64,000 bases of DNA from JANLTP01 sp031363055 (GTDB taxonomy: Bacteria; Pseudomonadota; Gammaproteobacteria; Burkholderiales; Burkholderiaceae_E): assembly GCA_031363055.1 (NCBI GenBank), contig JANLTP010000077.1, positions 10,141 to 74,140 of the forward strand. The letters are read 5' to 3'. Position 1 is the stretch's first letter, and every line of letters begins with the position of its first letter. A program made the translations under genes and the position numbers. This document shows positions 50,629 through 60,348 of this stretch, in pieces. Under the pieces are notes generated by a model. The model saw nothing but the letters and a program-made list of their open reading frames with translations, did not search any database and had not been told where the DNA came from.

Positions 50629-53454
50629 ATGACTGAAAAAACGCAGTTGCTGGTCGATGGATCAAGTTATCTTTATCGGGCATTTCACGCGCTCCCCGAC
50701 CTTCGAAACAAGGCCGGCGAGCCGACCGGCGCCATCTACGGAATGGTGGCCATGCTCAGGCGTTTGCGCACCGACCCGAAACTGAATCGCGGCGCGAGCC
50801 TCGGCGCCGTCGTTTTCGATGCGCCCGGGAAAACCTTTCGCGATGATTGGTATGACCAGTACAAGGCCAATCGAGCCTCGACACCGACCGACCTGGTCGC
50901 GCAGATTCCGCGTATTCACGGCATTGTTCGTGCCATGGGCTGGCCGTTGATCATGATCGAGGGTATTGAGGCCGACGATGTGATTGGCACCCTGGCGGTG
51001 CAGGCCAGCGCACGCGGCGTTCGCTCGGTGATCTCGACCGGCGATAAGGATCTGGCGCAACTGGTCAACGAACAAGTGACGCTGGTCAACACCATGGCGC
51101 GCGACGGTGTACCGCTCGAGTGGCTGGACCCGGCCGGCGTATTGGCCAAATTCGGTGTACCACCGGATCGAATCGTCGATTATCTGACTTTGGTCGGCGA
51201 CACGGTGGACAACGTGCCCGGCGTCGAGAAGGTCGGACCGAAGACCGCCGTCAAGTGGTTACAGCAGTTTGGCAGCATTGACGAGGTGATGGCGCAATCG
51301 GCCACTATCGGCGGCGCGGTCGGTGAAAACTTGCGTCGCGCACTCGACTGGCTGCCGACCGCGCGCAAATTGGTCACCGTCAAGCTTGATTGCGAACTGC
51401 CGGCCGGTGTTGTCGGCGGCGAACCCGTGCTCGAGTTCAAGGCCGAGGACGATTCGCTGTTGCTGCAACTGTTTGGTGAGGCCGGATTTCGAAGCTGGAC
51501 CCGCGAGCTCGAAGAGCGTCTTGGCGTTGCCAGTGCCGGCGTGGCGATTTCGACACCGGGTCCGGGTAGTTTGGGCTCTATTGCGTCGATGTCCGCCGAT
51601 GGGAGTGACATTGGGCCTGGTCAAGGATCAGCGCCGGCTGCCGAAATCGTCAAGCAATACGAGCTGGTCTGCGATGAGGAGCGCTTGCAGGTTTGGATTG
51701 ATCAAATCAGCTCGGCGCCGCTGACCTCTTTCGACACCGAAACCACCAGTCTTGATCAGATGCAGGCCGAGCTGGTGGGTATTTCGCTATCGAACGAACC
51801 CGGAAGGGCTTGCTACATTCCGGTGGCGCATCACTACGCCGGCGCGCCCCATCAGCTCAGCCGTGACTATGTGCTGGGCAAACTCAAACCCTGGCTCGAG
51901 AGTGTGCAGCATCTGAAGGTTGGCCAGCATTTGAAGTACGACACCCATGTGCTGGAAAATTATGGGGTTCGTTTGCGTGGCATTGAGCATGACACCTTGT
52001 TGCAATCGTATGTGCTCGAAGCGCATCGCCCGCACGACATGGACTCAATGGCCGCGCGCCACCTCAATCGCCAGACCATCAAGTTCGAGGAAGTGGCCGG
52101 CAAGGGTGCCAATCAGATCACCTTCGATCAGGTCGCGCTCGATACCGCTTGTGACTATGCGGCCGAGGATGCCGAGGTCACGATGCAATTGCATCAAACC
52201 TTGTACCCTCATATCGCCGCCGATGCCAAGCTCGAATACATTTACCGGGCCATTGAGCTGCCGACCGCGCGCGTGCTGCAGCGCATGGAGCGCAACGGTA
52301 TTTTGATCGATAGCCACCTGCTGGCGGTGCAATCGGAAGAGCTGGGTCGCAAAATGATGCAGCTTGAGCGTGAATCGCATGCGCTGGCCGGCCATCCGTT
52401 CAACATGAACTCACCCAAGCAACTCGGCGAAATCTTGTTTGACGAGCTCAAATTGCCGGTCGTCAAGAAGACCGCCAGTGGTGCACCGTCGACCGATGAA
52501 GAAGTGCTCGCGAAGTTGGCGCAGGACTATCCGTTGCCGAAACTGCTGCTCGACTACCGCAGCTTGGCCAAGTTGAAGGGCACCTACACCGACAAGCTGC
52601 CGCGCATGGTCAATCCACGTACCGGCCGGGTCCACACCAGCTATTCGCAGGCAGTGGCCGTGACCGGCCGGCTGGCATCCACCGACCCGAATCTGCAGAA
52701 CATTCCGATCCGCACAGCCGAAGGACGGCGGGTGCGTGAAGCGTTCATTGCGCCACCGGGCCACAGTCTGGTGTCAGCCGACTATTCGCAAATCGAGTTG
52801 CGCATCATGGCGCATATCTCGGGCGATGCCGGTCTGCTGCATGCGTTTGCCGAAGGGCTCGATGTCCATCAGGCAACCGCCTCGGAGGTGTTTGGTGTGC
52901 CGCTGGCTGAGGTCAGTTCCGAGCAAAGGCGTTACGCCAAAGTCATCAACTTCGGTCTGATCTACGGCATGAGCGCATTCGGGCTGGCCGCCAATCTGGG
53001 CATCGAGCGCAGCGATGCGAAAAACTATATCGAGCGTTACTTTGCGCGTTACCCGGGGGTCGCGCAGTACATGGATGAAACCCGCAAGCTCGCCAAGCTT
53101 CAGGGTTATGTCGAAACCGTCTTTGGTCGGCGACTATGGTTGGCCGAAATCAACAGCCCGAACGGGCCCCGCCGTCAAGGCGCCGAACGCGCCGCCATCA
53201 ACGCGCCCATGCAGGGCACGGCGGCCGATCTCATCAAGCTGGCGATGGTGGCCGTACAGGGCTGGCTGGACGGCTCAAAGCTGAAGACTCAAATGCTGTT
53301 GCAGGTTCATGATGAACTGATTCTCGAGGTACCCGATGCTGAACTCAACACCGTTAAAAGCGAAGTGAATAGGCTAATGGTCGGCGTCGCCGCGCTGAAG
53401 GTTCCTCTGGAGGTCGGCATAGGCGCTGGTCCGAATTGGGATAAGGCGCATTAG
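50629..53454 (+). CDS. polA: DNA polymerase I PolA
   Basis: The 941-residue protein has an intact 5'-3' exonuclease (LLVDGSSYLYRAFHALPDLR, GDTVDNVPGV), an active 3'-5' exonuclease (FDTETT with the DxE pair), and the polymerase palm (SADYSQIELRIMAHIS, INFGLIYGMSAFGL, QVHDELILEV). A short low-complexity linker lies near residues 290-340 between domains. The gene is divergent from the LOG gene. Confidence 0.97.
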   Translation: MTEKTQLLVDGSSYLYRAFHALPDLRNKAGEPTGAIYGMVAMLRRLRTDPKLNRGASLGAVVFDAPGKTFRDDWYDQYKANRASTPTDLVAQIPRIHGIVRAMGWPLIMIEGIEADDVIGTLAVQASARGVRSVISTGDKDLAQLVNEQVTLVNTMARDGVPLEWLDPAGVLAKFGVPPDRIVDYLTLVGDTVDNVPGVEKVGPKTAVKWLQQFGSIDEVMAQSATIGGAVGENLRRALDWLPTARKLVTVKLDCELPAGVVGGEPVLEFKAEDDSLLLQLFGEAGFRSWTRELEERLGVASAGVAISTPGPGSLGSIASMSADGSDIGPGQGSAPAAEIVKQYELVCDEERLQVWIDQISSAPLTSFDTETTSLDQMQAELVGISLSNEPGRACYIPVAHHYAGAPHQLSRDYVLGKLKPWLESVQHLKVGQHLKYDTHVLENYGVRLRGIEHDTLLQSYVLEAHRPHDMDSMAARHLNRQTIKFEEVAGKGANQITFDQVALDTACDYAAEDAEVTMQLHQTLYPHIAADAKLEYIYRAIELPTARVLQRMERNGILIDSHLLAVQSEELGRKMMQLERESHALAGHPFNMNSPKQLGEILFDELKLPVVKKTASGAPSTDEEVLAKLAQDYPLPKLLLDYRSLAKLKGTYTDKLPRMVNPRTGRVHTSYSQAVAVTGRLASTDPNLQNIPIRTAEGRRVREAFIAPPGHSLVSADYSQIELRIMAHISGDAGLLHAFAEGLDVHQATASEVFGVPLAEVSSEQRRYAKVINFGLIYGMSAFGLAANLGIERSDAKNYIERYFARYPGVAQYMDETRKLAKLQGYVETVFGRRLWLAEINSPNGPRRQGAERAAINAPMQGTAADLIKLAMVAVQGWLDGSKLKTQMLLQVHDELILEVPDAELNTVKSEVNRLMVGVAALKVPLEVGIGAGPNWDKAH

Positions 53455-53533
53455 CGGTTCGCAGGCTCTGAGCTACTTCGAGCCGAGACGTCCGCGAAAA
53501 TGACTTCTACGGGATGGCTATTTTCTAGCCGAA

Positions 53534-53559
53534 TATAAAATAGACGAGTCTATTTTATA
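53534..53559. promoter_or_regulatory. 12-bp perfect palindrome in the promoter of the DUF4143 ATPase gene
   Basis: TATAAAATAGAC (53534-53545) and GTCTATTTTATA (53548-53559) flank GA. It covers the expected -35 region, so a bound protein would block transcription. Confidence 0.8.
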
Positions 53560-53567
53560 GTGAACTG

Positions 53568-53573
53568 TATAAT
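53568..53573 (+). promoter_or_regulatory. Perfect -10 hexamer of the DUF4143 ATPase gene
   Basis: TATAAT ends four bases before GTG (53577) and seven before ATG (53580), so the transcript would begin at or just next to the start codon (leaderless). Confidence 0.65.
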
Positions 53574-53576
53574 AGA

Positions 53577-54782
53577 GTGATGCGCTACATTGCTTCATCC
53601 ATTAGTCAGGATCTCAAAAAGAAGATGGTCTTTCTTGCCGGGCCGAGGCAAGTTGGCAAAACGACACTTGCCAAAAGTCTCTTGGGCGATGGCGCGGGGC
53701 GTTACTTCAACTGGGACTTTGACGAGGATAGAACTGCACTTTTGGCGAAACGATGGGCGGCCGAAGATCGATTGCTGATCTTTGACGAGCTTCACAAATT
53801 TCCAAACTGGAAAAACTGGGTGAAGGGGCTTTATGACATCAGCGGCATTACCTCCTCCGGGAAAAGTGCGCACCAGATCTTGGTCACCGGTTCGGCGCGC
53901 CTGGATGTATACCGCCAAGGCGGCGATTCTCTGTTGGGTCGCTATCACCATTGGCGCTTGCATCCGTTTACGCTCGATGAGCGCCCGCTCAATATTTCCC
54001 ACGACGATGCGCTGCGACGTCTGTTAACCGTAGGTGGATTTCCCGAGCCTTTTCTAGAGAACGATGAACGCCAGGCGCGCCGCTGGCGGCAGGCTCGGTT
54101 TGATCGCGTGCTTCAGGAGGACATTCGCGATTTGGAAAGCATCAAGAACATTCAGCAATTGCGCTTGTTTGTTGATCTATTGAGGCAAAGGGTGGGTGGC
54201 ATAGTGGTCCTGTCCAACCTCGCCAGGGATATTCAGATTTCGCCGGCCACGGCCAAGGCCTGGTTGGCCGCGCTTGAACGTATGTATTTGGTGTTTTGTG
54301 TTTATCCGTACACCGCAGCCAGCGAACGAAGTATTCAAAAACCGCCGAAGGTGTATTTCTTTGACAATGCCGATCTCGTTGATGATCCGAATGTCGGTAC
54401 CGGAGCGATACTTCCAAGGTTAAATATTAGCGGCGCGCGCTTTGAAAATCTGGTGGCCACGCATTTACTGAAACGTCTGCAATTCACCGAGGACGCTGGA
54501 GGCCATCGCATGCAACTGGCCTATATTCGAGACAAGGAAGGTCGCGAAGTCGACTTTGCGATCCTCAAAGACGGCAAGCTCGACCAACTCGTGGAAGTCA
54601 AACTTAACGAAGCTAGAGTTTCGACAGCGCTTCGGTACTACCAGGGGCGATTAAATCCTGAGAGCGCCTCGCAGATTGTTGGACGATTGGATCGACCGTT
54701 TGACGAGGCTAATCCCGTGCACCCAGGGCTATCGCCAATAAAAGTAAGCAGTTTGAGCCACTACCTCGATAGGCAAAACTAG
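53577..54782 (+). CDS. AAA-family ATPase with DUF4143 domain
   Basis: The 401-residue protein has Walker A GPRQVGKT (residues 22-29), Walker B LLIFDELHKF (67-75) and a C-terminal DUF4143 part with EVDFAILKDGKLDQLVEVK, a PD-(D/E)xK-like nuclease pattern. Function is unknown; such genes are mobile singletons in many genomes. The upstream region is much AT-richer than its neighbours, suggesting transfer. The start is ATG at 53580 or GTG at 53577, and no ribosome binding site is present, so translation is probably leaderless. Confidence 0.88.
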   Translation: MMRYIASSISQDLKKKMVFLAGPRQVGKTTLAKSLLGDGAGRYFNWDFDEDRTALLAKRWAAEDRLLIFDELHKFPNWKNWVKGLYDISGITSSGKSAHQILVTGSARLDVYRQGGDSLLGRYHHWRLHPFTLDERPLNISHDDALRRLLTVGGFPEPFLENDERQARRWRQARFDRVLQEDIRDLESIKNIQQLRLFVDLLRQRVGGIVVLSNLARDIQISPATAKAWLAALERMYLVFCVYPYTAASERSIQKPPKVYFFDNADLVDDPNVGTGAILPRLNISGARFENLVATHLLKRLQFTEDAGGHRMQLAYIRDKEGREVDFAILKDGKLDQLVEVKLNEARVSTALRYYQGRLNPESASQIVGRLDRPFDEANPVHPGLSPIKVSSLSHYLDRQN

Positions 54783-54792
54783 CAGGCTGCGC

Positions 54793-55818
54793 TTAGCGCG
54801 CAACCACCCCCCAGGGAGCCGATTCGACCGCGATATCGGTGATCTTGGTGGCAGTGGCGGTGTTGATGACCGAGACCGAGTTCGAGCGGCCGTTGGCGAC
54901 ATAAAGTTTTGCGCCATCGCGGCTTAACGCCATGTTCCAGGGTCGTTGCCCGGCAGCCACGGTGGCGCGAACGGTCAGGCTGGCAGCATCGACGAACGAG
55001 ACGCTCGCGTCCTTGCCATTGCTGACATAAACCGTGGTGTTATCGGGACTGACAATGACGCCATTGCTGCGACCACCGACCTTGACCTTGCCGACCACCG
55101 CCTGGCTGGCGACGTCGATCTTGAACAAGGTGTCGGCTTGCTCGCATGCGGTGAATGCAAATTTTCCATCGGGCGAAAAGGCCGTACCGCGCGGTCGCGC
55201 CGCCAAGGTCAGTTGTTTGACCTGGGCCCGTTTGGCGATGTCGATGATGTCGAGTTTGTCGTCTTCTTCGGCACCGACATAAACCCATTTGCCATCCGGG
55301 CTGAACACCGGATGTTCCGGGTTATCGCCGCGCACCTTGACCTCGAATTCAATGGCGCGGGTCGCGGTATTGACAAAAACAATCGCGTTCTTTTTCTCGA
55401 CGGCGATGGCGACCAGCTTGCCGTCGGGCGAAACATAGGCGCCTTCGGGTGATTCGCCGATCTTGACGCTGGCCAACTCCTTATTGTCGCGCAAGTCGAT
55501 AAATTTCAGTTCACCCTTTTCCTGATCACTGACGTAGAGCGTGTTGCCGTCCGGGGACAGCGCAGTACCACGCGGTACACCGCCAATGGCGATTTTGGCC
55601 GTGACCTGATCGCTTCGGCTGTCGATGACACTGATTGAGCCGGCTTTCTCATTGGCGACATAGGCCATTTGTGCGGCTGCGGGCATCGCTGCGACAAGCG
55701 GGACGGCCAGCGACACGGCCAGCAGCATCGTCACGATTGCGGACCGCGATCGCCGCGATTGCCCAATGCGCCGGGCTGGCCGGGAATGGGTAGGTCCTGC
55801 GAGTTCTGGAGAATTCAT
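54793..55818 (-). CDS. Exported YVTN beta-propeller protein
   Basis: The 341-residue precursor has a signal segment (IVTMLLAVSLAVPLVAAMPAAAQ) and seven repeats of the YVTN/NHL type (for example YVANEKAGSISVIDSRSDQV, LYVSDQEKGELKFIDL, VYVGAEEDDKLDIID). It resembles beta-propellers associated with PQQ-linked catabolism. It is divergent from a multicopper oxidase gene. No catalytic residues are seen; a scaffold or binding role is likely. Confidence 0.85.
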   Translation of the reverse strand: MNSPELAGPTHSRPARRIGQSRRSRSAIVTMLLAVSLAVPLVAAMPAAAQMAYVANEKAGSISVIDSRSDQVTAKIAIGGVPRGTALSPDGNTLYVSDQEKGELKFIDLRDNKELASVKIGESPEGAYVSPDGKLVAIAVEKKNAIVFVNTATRAIEFEVKVRGDNPEHPVFSPDGKWVYVGAEEDDKLDIIDIAKRAQVKQLTLAARPRGTAFSPDGKFAFTACEQADTLFKIDVASQAVVGKVKVGGRSNGVIVSPDNTTVYVSNGKDASVSFVDAASLTVRATVAAGQRPWNMALSRDGAKLYVANGRSNSVSVINTATATKITDIAVESAPWGVVAR

Positions 55819-55923
55819 GTCGTTTCGCCGCCTAAATGGGTCTGTTTACGCGTTGGTAGTATAAATGCGCCCTCAACAGACATTCGCAGCAGGATCTCAT
55901 TTGGAGCAGGAAGTTTTCCCGGT

Positions 55924-57510
55924 ATGAACCGCCGTCGATGGCTGACCGGTGCCTTTGGGTTACCCGCCTTGGCCGCGTGTTCAACCACCGCACGCAACGA
56001 TTTTCGATTGCCCGACAGCTTTTGTGCGACGCCGTTGCCGAGCGCCAGCGCCGAGCAGGCCGAGCTGGCACGCGTCCGGATTGCGGCCGTGCCGGCGCTT
56101 CGTTCACTGAAGCGCTCCGTGACCGCAGTAGGCGGCTTGTCGAATACAGTTGCGGGTGCGGTGCAGCCCACGACGCAACCCGCCGCGCAACCCGCGGCGC
56201 AGGACACGACACTGACCACGTCGGTCTGGACCTACATCGACGCCTTGCATGTCGAGCGCGACAGTCCGGTGATCCGTGCAGCCCAGGGCGAGCTGTTGCC
56301 GGTGCTGTTTGAAAATCGGTTGCCGAGTGCGACGACCGTGCACTGGCATGGTTTGCGTTTGCATAACTCGATGGATGGCGTACCACTGATCTCGCAAGGA
56401 ACGGTCGCGAGTGGCGAGCGCTTCTTGTACCGCCTGGCCTGTCGCGACGCCGGAACGTTCTGGTATCACCCGCATGTCGCCAGCCAAGAGCAATTGGTTC
56501 GTGGCTTGGCCGGCGTCATGATCGTCAGCGAGGATAAACCGGTCGAGGTTGACCAGGATCTGGTGTGGCTGCTGAAGGACTGGTTGCTGGACGCCGAGCA
56601 ACAGATTCGTGGTGACTTTGACGACCTGCGCGACATGTCGCACGCCGGACGGATCGGCAATCAGGTGACCTTGAATGGCGAACCGGCGCAATTTGATGAC
56701 CGCGACCCGCAGCCGTTGCGCGTGCCGATCGGCGCGCGCGTTCGTTTGCGGCTCATCAATGCGGCCTCAGCACGAACCTTTGTGCTGAGGTTCGAATCGG
56801 ATAGTGGCCTCGTGCCGCTGATCGCCGCCCTCGATGGGTTTCCGTGTCCCTTGCATCCTGCCGAGGACGGCAATATCGTACTCGCGGCTGCGCAGCGCGT
56901 GGATCTGCTGTTTGATATGCCAGCGGGTCGGGTGTTGATTCGCGATCAGCGTGAGCCGCGCCGCAGGTTCGTGTTGCGCGAGTTGCTCGCTGTGGCCCAG
57001 AGCGGGCAGGGTAGGACACGTTCGGCGATCACGCCATTGCCGCAGAATCGCTGGCTCGAGCCGCAGTTGCAAAAGGCTCGCAGCTTTGACGTCGTGTTCG
57101 AAGGTGGCGCGCGCGGTCAGCTCCGGGCTGCGCGGGTCGGCAATCAAACCGTCAGTAGTGAACAATTGCTGGAACGTTACCAGATGAACTGGGCGATCAA
57201 CGGCGTGGCTAACCGTGATCATGATCCGAGTCCGTTCATCAAGGTGCGCTGCAACGATACCGTCTTGCTGCGACTGCGCAACGACAGCGCCTGGCATCAT
57301 CCGATTCATCTGCATGGCTTTCATTTCGAGGTGCTCAACATTGACGGCAAGCCACCAGCAGTCAGGACCGTGCGCGATACGGTCATGATGGAGCCGCGAT
57401 CGCGCGCCGAGATTGCCTTTGTCGCTGATAATCCCGGTACGTGGATGTTTCACTGTCACATCTTGCAACATCAGGCTGGTGGCATGATGGCAGCGATTCA
57501 GGTTGAGTGA
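55924..57510 (+). CDS. Periplasmic multicopper oxidase (Tat and lipobox signal)
   Basis: The 528-residue protein starts with RRRW (Tat-like) and a lipobox-like LAAC (C19). Copper ligands are seen as HWHG (140-143), HPH (182-184), HPIHLHGFHF (near 459) and HCHILQHQAGGMM (near 509), with the Met axial ligand of type I copper. Substrate could be a metal ion or phenol; the coupled ZIP transporter favours a metal. Residues 81-96 are a QPTTQPAAQPAAQDTT linker encoded by a 12-bp repeat. I chose the ATG at 55924 (AGGAAG upstream). Confidence 0.9.
   Translation: MNRRRWLTGAFGLPALAACSTTARNDFRLPDSFCATPLPSASAEQAELARVRIAAVPALRSLKRSVTAVGGLSNTVAGAVQPTTQPAAQPAAQDTTLTTSVWTYIDALHVERDSPVIRAAQGELLPVLFENRLPSATTVHWHGLRLHNSMDGVPLISQGTVASGERFLYRLACRDAGTFWYHPHVASQEQLVRGLAGVMIVSEDKPVEVDQDLVWLLKDWLLDAEQQIRGDFDDLRDMSHAGRIGNQVTLNGEPAQFDDRDPQPLRVPIGARVRLRLINAASARTFVLRFESDSGLVPLIAALDGFPCPLHPAEDGNIVLAAAQRVDLLFDMPAGRVLIRDQREPRRRFVLRELLAVAQSGQGRTRSAITPLPQNRWLEPQLQKARSFDVVFEGGARGQLRAARVGNQTVSSEQLLERYQMNWAINGVANRDHDPSPFIKVRCNDTVLLRLRNDSAWHHPIHLHGFHFEVLNIDGKPPAVRTVRDTVMMEPRSRAEIAFVADNPGTWMFHCHILQHQAGGMMAAIQVE
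56164..56211 (+). repeat. 12-bp tandem repeat (four units) in the multicopper oxidase
   Basis: Units at 56164, 56176, 56188 and 56200 encode QPTT, QPAA, QPAA and QDTT just before the first cupredoxin domain. Confidence 0.9.
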
Positions 57511-58294
57511 TGGTAAATTGATCCTCGAGCAAATTGTGTTGGCCAGTGTGCTGACTGGCCTCATGAGTCTGGTGTCCGCGGGCCTGATGTCCCTCAAAAT
57601 ACTGGCCCGGGTCGTGCCGCAATTGGTGAGCTTGTCGGCCGGCATGTTGCTGGCGACGGCCTTGCTGCACTTGATGCCCGAGGCACTCGAATCGGGTCTG
57701 GGTCCGCATCAATTCGGGTGGGTATTTCTGGCTGGTTTGATCGGGTTTTTCGCGCTTGAGAAGCTTGCCATCCTGCGCCACAGCCATCACCACGAAGGCG
57801 ACGGCCATGAGCATCATCACGGCCACGACGAACATGAAGCCGGTCCCGGCGGCCTGTTGATTCTGGTCGGCGACTCGATCCACAATTTCGCTGATGGCCT
57901 GTTGATCGCGGCAGCGTTCCTGACCGATCCGCGTTTGGGCTGGTTAACGGCCGTTGCCGTTGCCACCCACGAGATTCCGCAGGAGATCGGTGACTTTATT
58001 GTGCTGTTGAATGCCGGCTACAGCAAGCGGCGCGCGATTCTATATAACCTGCTCGCCGGGATGGCCGCGGTGCTCGGTGGTGTGCTGGGTTATTTTGCGT
58101 TGCAAATCGGCCGTTCCTGGCTGCCCTATGTGATCGCCGTGGCCGCCGCCAGTTTCGTGTATATCGCGCTCGCCGATCTGGTGCCTGACATGCAACGGCA
58201 ACGCAAGACGCCAGCTTCGCTCGTCCAGTTTGCCCTGATGGGACTCGGCATACTGGTCATCGCGCTGATTACCCAGCGCGTACATCTGCATTAA
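57503..58294 (+). CDS. ZIP family metal transporter
   Basis: The 263-residue protein has eight predicted membrane helices, a His-rich cytoplasmic loop (HSHHHEGDGHEHHHGHDEH) between helices 3 and 4, and the ZIP helix 4-5 metal-site motifs DSIHNFADGLLIAAAF and HEIPQEIGDFIVLL. It moves a divalent metal such as zinc or manganese into the cytoplasm. The TTG start overlaps the end of the multicopper oxidase gene by eight bases, so the two are translationally linked; TTG at 57518 is an alternative. Confidence 0.9.
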   Translation: MSDGKLILEQIVLASVLTGLMSLVSAGLMSLKILARVVPQLVSLSAGMLLATALLHLMPEALESGLGPHQFGWVFLAGLIGFFALEKLAILRHSHHHEGDGHEHHHGHDEHEAGPGGLLILVGDSIHNFADGLLIAAAFLTDPRLGWLTAVAVATHEIPQEIGDFIVLLNAGYSKRRAILYNLLAGMAAVLGGVLGYFALQIGRSWLPYVIAVAAASFVYIALADLVPDMQRQRKTPASLVQFALMGLGILVIALITQRVHLH

Positions 58295-58357
58295 GCACCG
58301 CGACGGCTCACCCCCGACGCCACACCGGACTCCGCATGCGGGCAGCGACGCTGGAAT

Positions 58358-59239
58358 CTACGCGCCGGTTACCACCGGCCGCGCAGCATCGGCACACCAT
58401 TCACTCCATGAGCCAGGGTAGAGCGCGCTGCCCGACAAACCGGCGTACTCCATCGCCAGAATATTGTGGCAAGCCGTGACGCCCGAACCGCATTGATTGA
58501 CCACCGTCTGAGGGGAGCGTGATCCCAACAGACTTTCGAACTCCTGGCGCAGAACCTCGGCCGGCTTAAACAAGCCTTCCGGGCGCAGGTTCAAGGCAAA
58601 CGGGCGATTGAGTGCACCCGGAATATGACCGGCCACCGGATCCATCGGTTCGGTCTCGCCGCGATAACGATCGCCGGCGCGAGCATCGACGACCTGTATT
58701 GTCCCATGGCCTTGCAATGACCCAGGGACCTGCGCTGACCCATGTCCCAGATTCAGCATCAAATCGTTGGCGCTAAAGGTTTTGACCAATGACTCACCCG
58801 CCGTGAAATTGCCTGCGGGCCTTTTTGAGGCGCTTGTGGCCTCAACCGGGAAACCAGCTCGCTGCCAAGCCGCAATGCCGCCGTCCAGCACGGCTACTTG
58901 TGTATGTCCGAGCCAGCGCGCCAACCACCAGAGTCGTGCGGCGTACATGCCGCCCTGGGCGTCATAGGCAATCAGTTTTTGCCCGCTCGACAAGCCGCAC
59001 TGCGCCAGCCGCGCCGCCAACTGATCGCGATCCGGCAACGGATGACGGCCATTCTTGCCCGTCTTGGCGCCGGCCAGGTCGGTGTCCTGACTCAGGAAGA
59101 AAGCGCCTGGCAAGTGCGCCTCGTCGTAACCCTGGCGGCCCAGCGCCGGCTTTAACAAGTCATGGCGCACATCAATGACCACACATTGGTCGATGACGCC
59201 GGCCAGCTCGAGCGCGGATATCAACGGTGCCAGGTTCAT
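58358..59239 (-). CDS. 3-mercaptopyruvate/thiosulfate sulfurtransferase
   Basis: The 293-residue protein has two rhodanese domains and the active-site loop CGSGVTA near residue 248, typical of 3-mercaptopyruvate sulfurtransferases. It transfers sulfur to cyanide or thiols. It overlaps the Rieske oxygenase gene by ATGA. Confidence 0.92.
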   Translation of the reverse strand: MNLAPLISALELAGVIDQCVVIDVRHDLLKPALGRQGYDEAHLPGAFFLSQDTDLAGAKTGKNGRHPLPDRDQLAARLAQCGLSSGQKLIAYDAQGGMYAARLWWLARWLGHTQVAVLDGGIAAWQRAGFPVEATSASKRPAGNFTAGESLVKTFSANDLMLNLGHGSAQVPGSLQGHGTIQVVDARAGDRYRGETEPMDPVAGHIPGALNRPFALNLRPEGLFKPAEVLRQEFESLLGSRSPQTVVNQCGSGVTACHNILAMEYAGLSGSALYPGSWSEWCADAARPVVTGA

Positions 59240-60348
59240 GCCGGATACTCGACATGAGCGCGCAGGAATTCGTGAAAATGTTGCATGCCGTCTTCCATGG
59301 GACTTTGATAAGGCCCGCTCTCGCTGATACCGCGATCGAGCAAGGCCTTGCGGCCGGCGTCCATGCGACGGGCGATTTCGTCGTCTTCCTGCTGCGTTTC
59401 GCGATAGGCTGCGCGTTCCGCTTCCACAAACTCACGCTCGAACAAGACAATCTCTTCGGGGTAATAGAACTCGATAATGTTGGTGGTCTGGCGCGGCCCG
59501 CGCGGAATCAAGGTCGAGACCACCAGCACATGCGGGTACCACTCGACCATCACGTTCGGATAATAAGTCAGCCAGATGGCGCCGAACTTCGGCACGCTGC
59601 CGCCGCGATATTTGAGTACCTGGTCCTGCCAGTTGCGATAAACGCTGCTGCCAGCCTGTTTGAGATCCTTGTGAACGCCGACAGTTTGAACCGAGTACCA
59701 GTCACCGAACTCCCAGCTCAAGTTCTCGCAATTGACGAACTTGCCCAAGCCCGGATGAAACGGTGCGACGTGATAGTCCTCGAGATAGACCTCGATGAAT
59801 GTTTTCCAGTTGTAATCGCACTCATGTACCTCGACGCGGTCGAGCAGGTGCCCGGAGAAGTCGAGATCGCCCTTGATACCGAGTTTGCCGAGGTCACGCG
59901 CCACATCACGCGGACCCTCGAACAACAGGCCTTGCCAGTTCTGTAGCGGCGTGCGACCCAGATTCAGACACGGTTGTTGCTCGAAATGCGGCGCACCGAG
60001 CAGGGTGCCGTTCAGATCATAGGTCCAGCGATGCAAGGGGCAGACAATGCTGTCGGCATGGCCGCGACCAGACAACATGATCGCCTGGCGGTGTCGGCAG
60101 ACGTTCGACAGGCATTCGATGCCACTACGACCGGCCGCACTGCGTACCAGGATTCGTCCACCATTTTCGGCATCGAGCGCATGGTAATCGCCAACGTTCG
60201 GCACCATGAGCTCGTGTCCCAGATAGCCAGGACCGGCCCTGAACAGATTCCTGATTTCGTTTCGATAGGCCGCTTCATCGAAATACGCGCTTACCGAAAG
60301 TTGCGCCTGCGAAGGGGTCAGGTAGGCGCGGCGACCCAGATCAGACAT
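59236..60348 (-). CDS. Rieske aromatic ring-hydroxylating dioxygenase alpha subunit-like
   Basis: The 370-residue protein has a Rieske site (C84, H86, C103, H106: CRH and CPLH) and a catalytic iron site (EDYHVAPFHPG). The substrate is unknown. I chose the ATG at 60348, preceded by AGGAAGAG. Related genes sit next to xseB-ispA-dxs in Burkholderiales, and the same order is seen here, divergent from xseB. Confidence 0.87.
   Translation of the reverse strand: MSDLGRRAYLTPSQAQLSVSAYFDEAAYRNEIRNLFRAGPGYLGHELMVPNVGDYHALDAENGGRILVRSAAGRSGIECLSNVCRHRQAIMLSGRGHADSIVCPLHRWTYDLNGTLLGAPHFEQQPCLNLGRTPLQNWQGLLFEGPRDVARDLGKLGIKGDLDFSGHLLDRVEVHECDYNWKTFIEVYLEDYHVAPFHPGLGKFVNCENLSWEFGDWYSVQTVGVHKDLKQAGSSVYRNWQDQVLKYRGGSVPKFGAIWLTYYPNVMVEWYPHVLVVSTLIPRGPRQTTNIIEFYYPEEIVLFEREFVEAERAAYRETQQEDDEIARRMDAGRKALLDRGISESGPYQSPMEDGMQHFHEFLRAHVEYPA

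Noticed and set aside
53516..53530. GGCTA/TAGCC stem after polA considered as terminator
   Set aside because: The stem is five bases long and no T-run follows on either strand.
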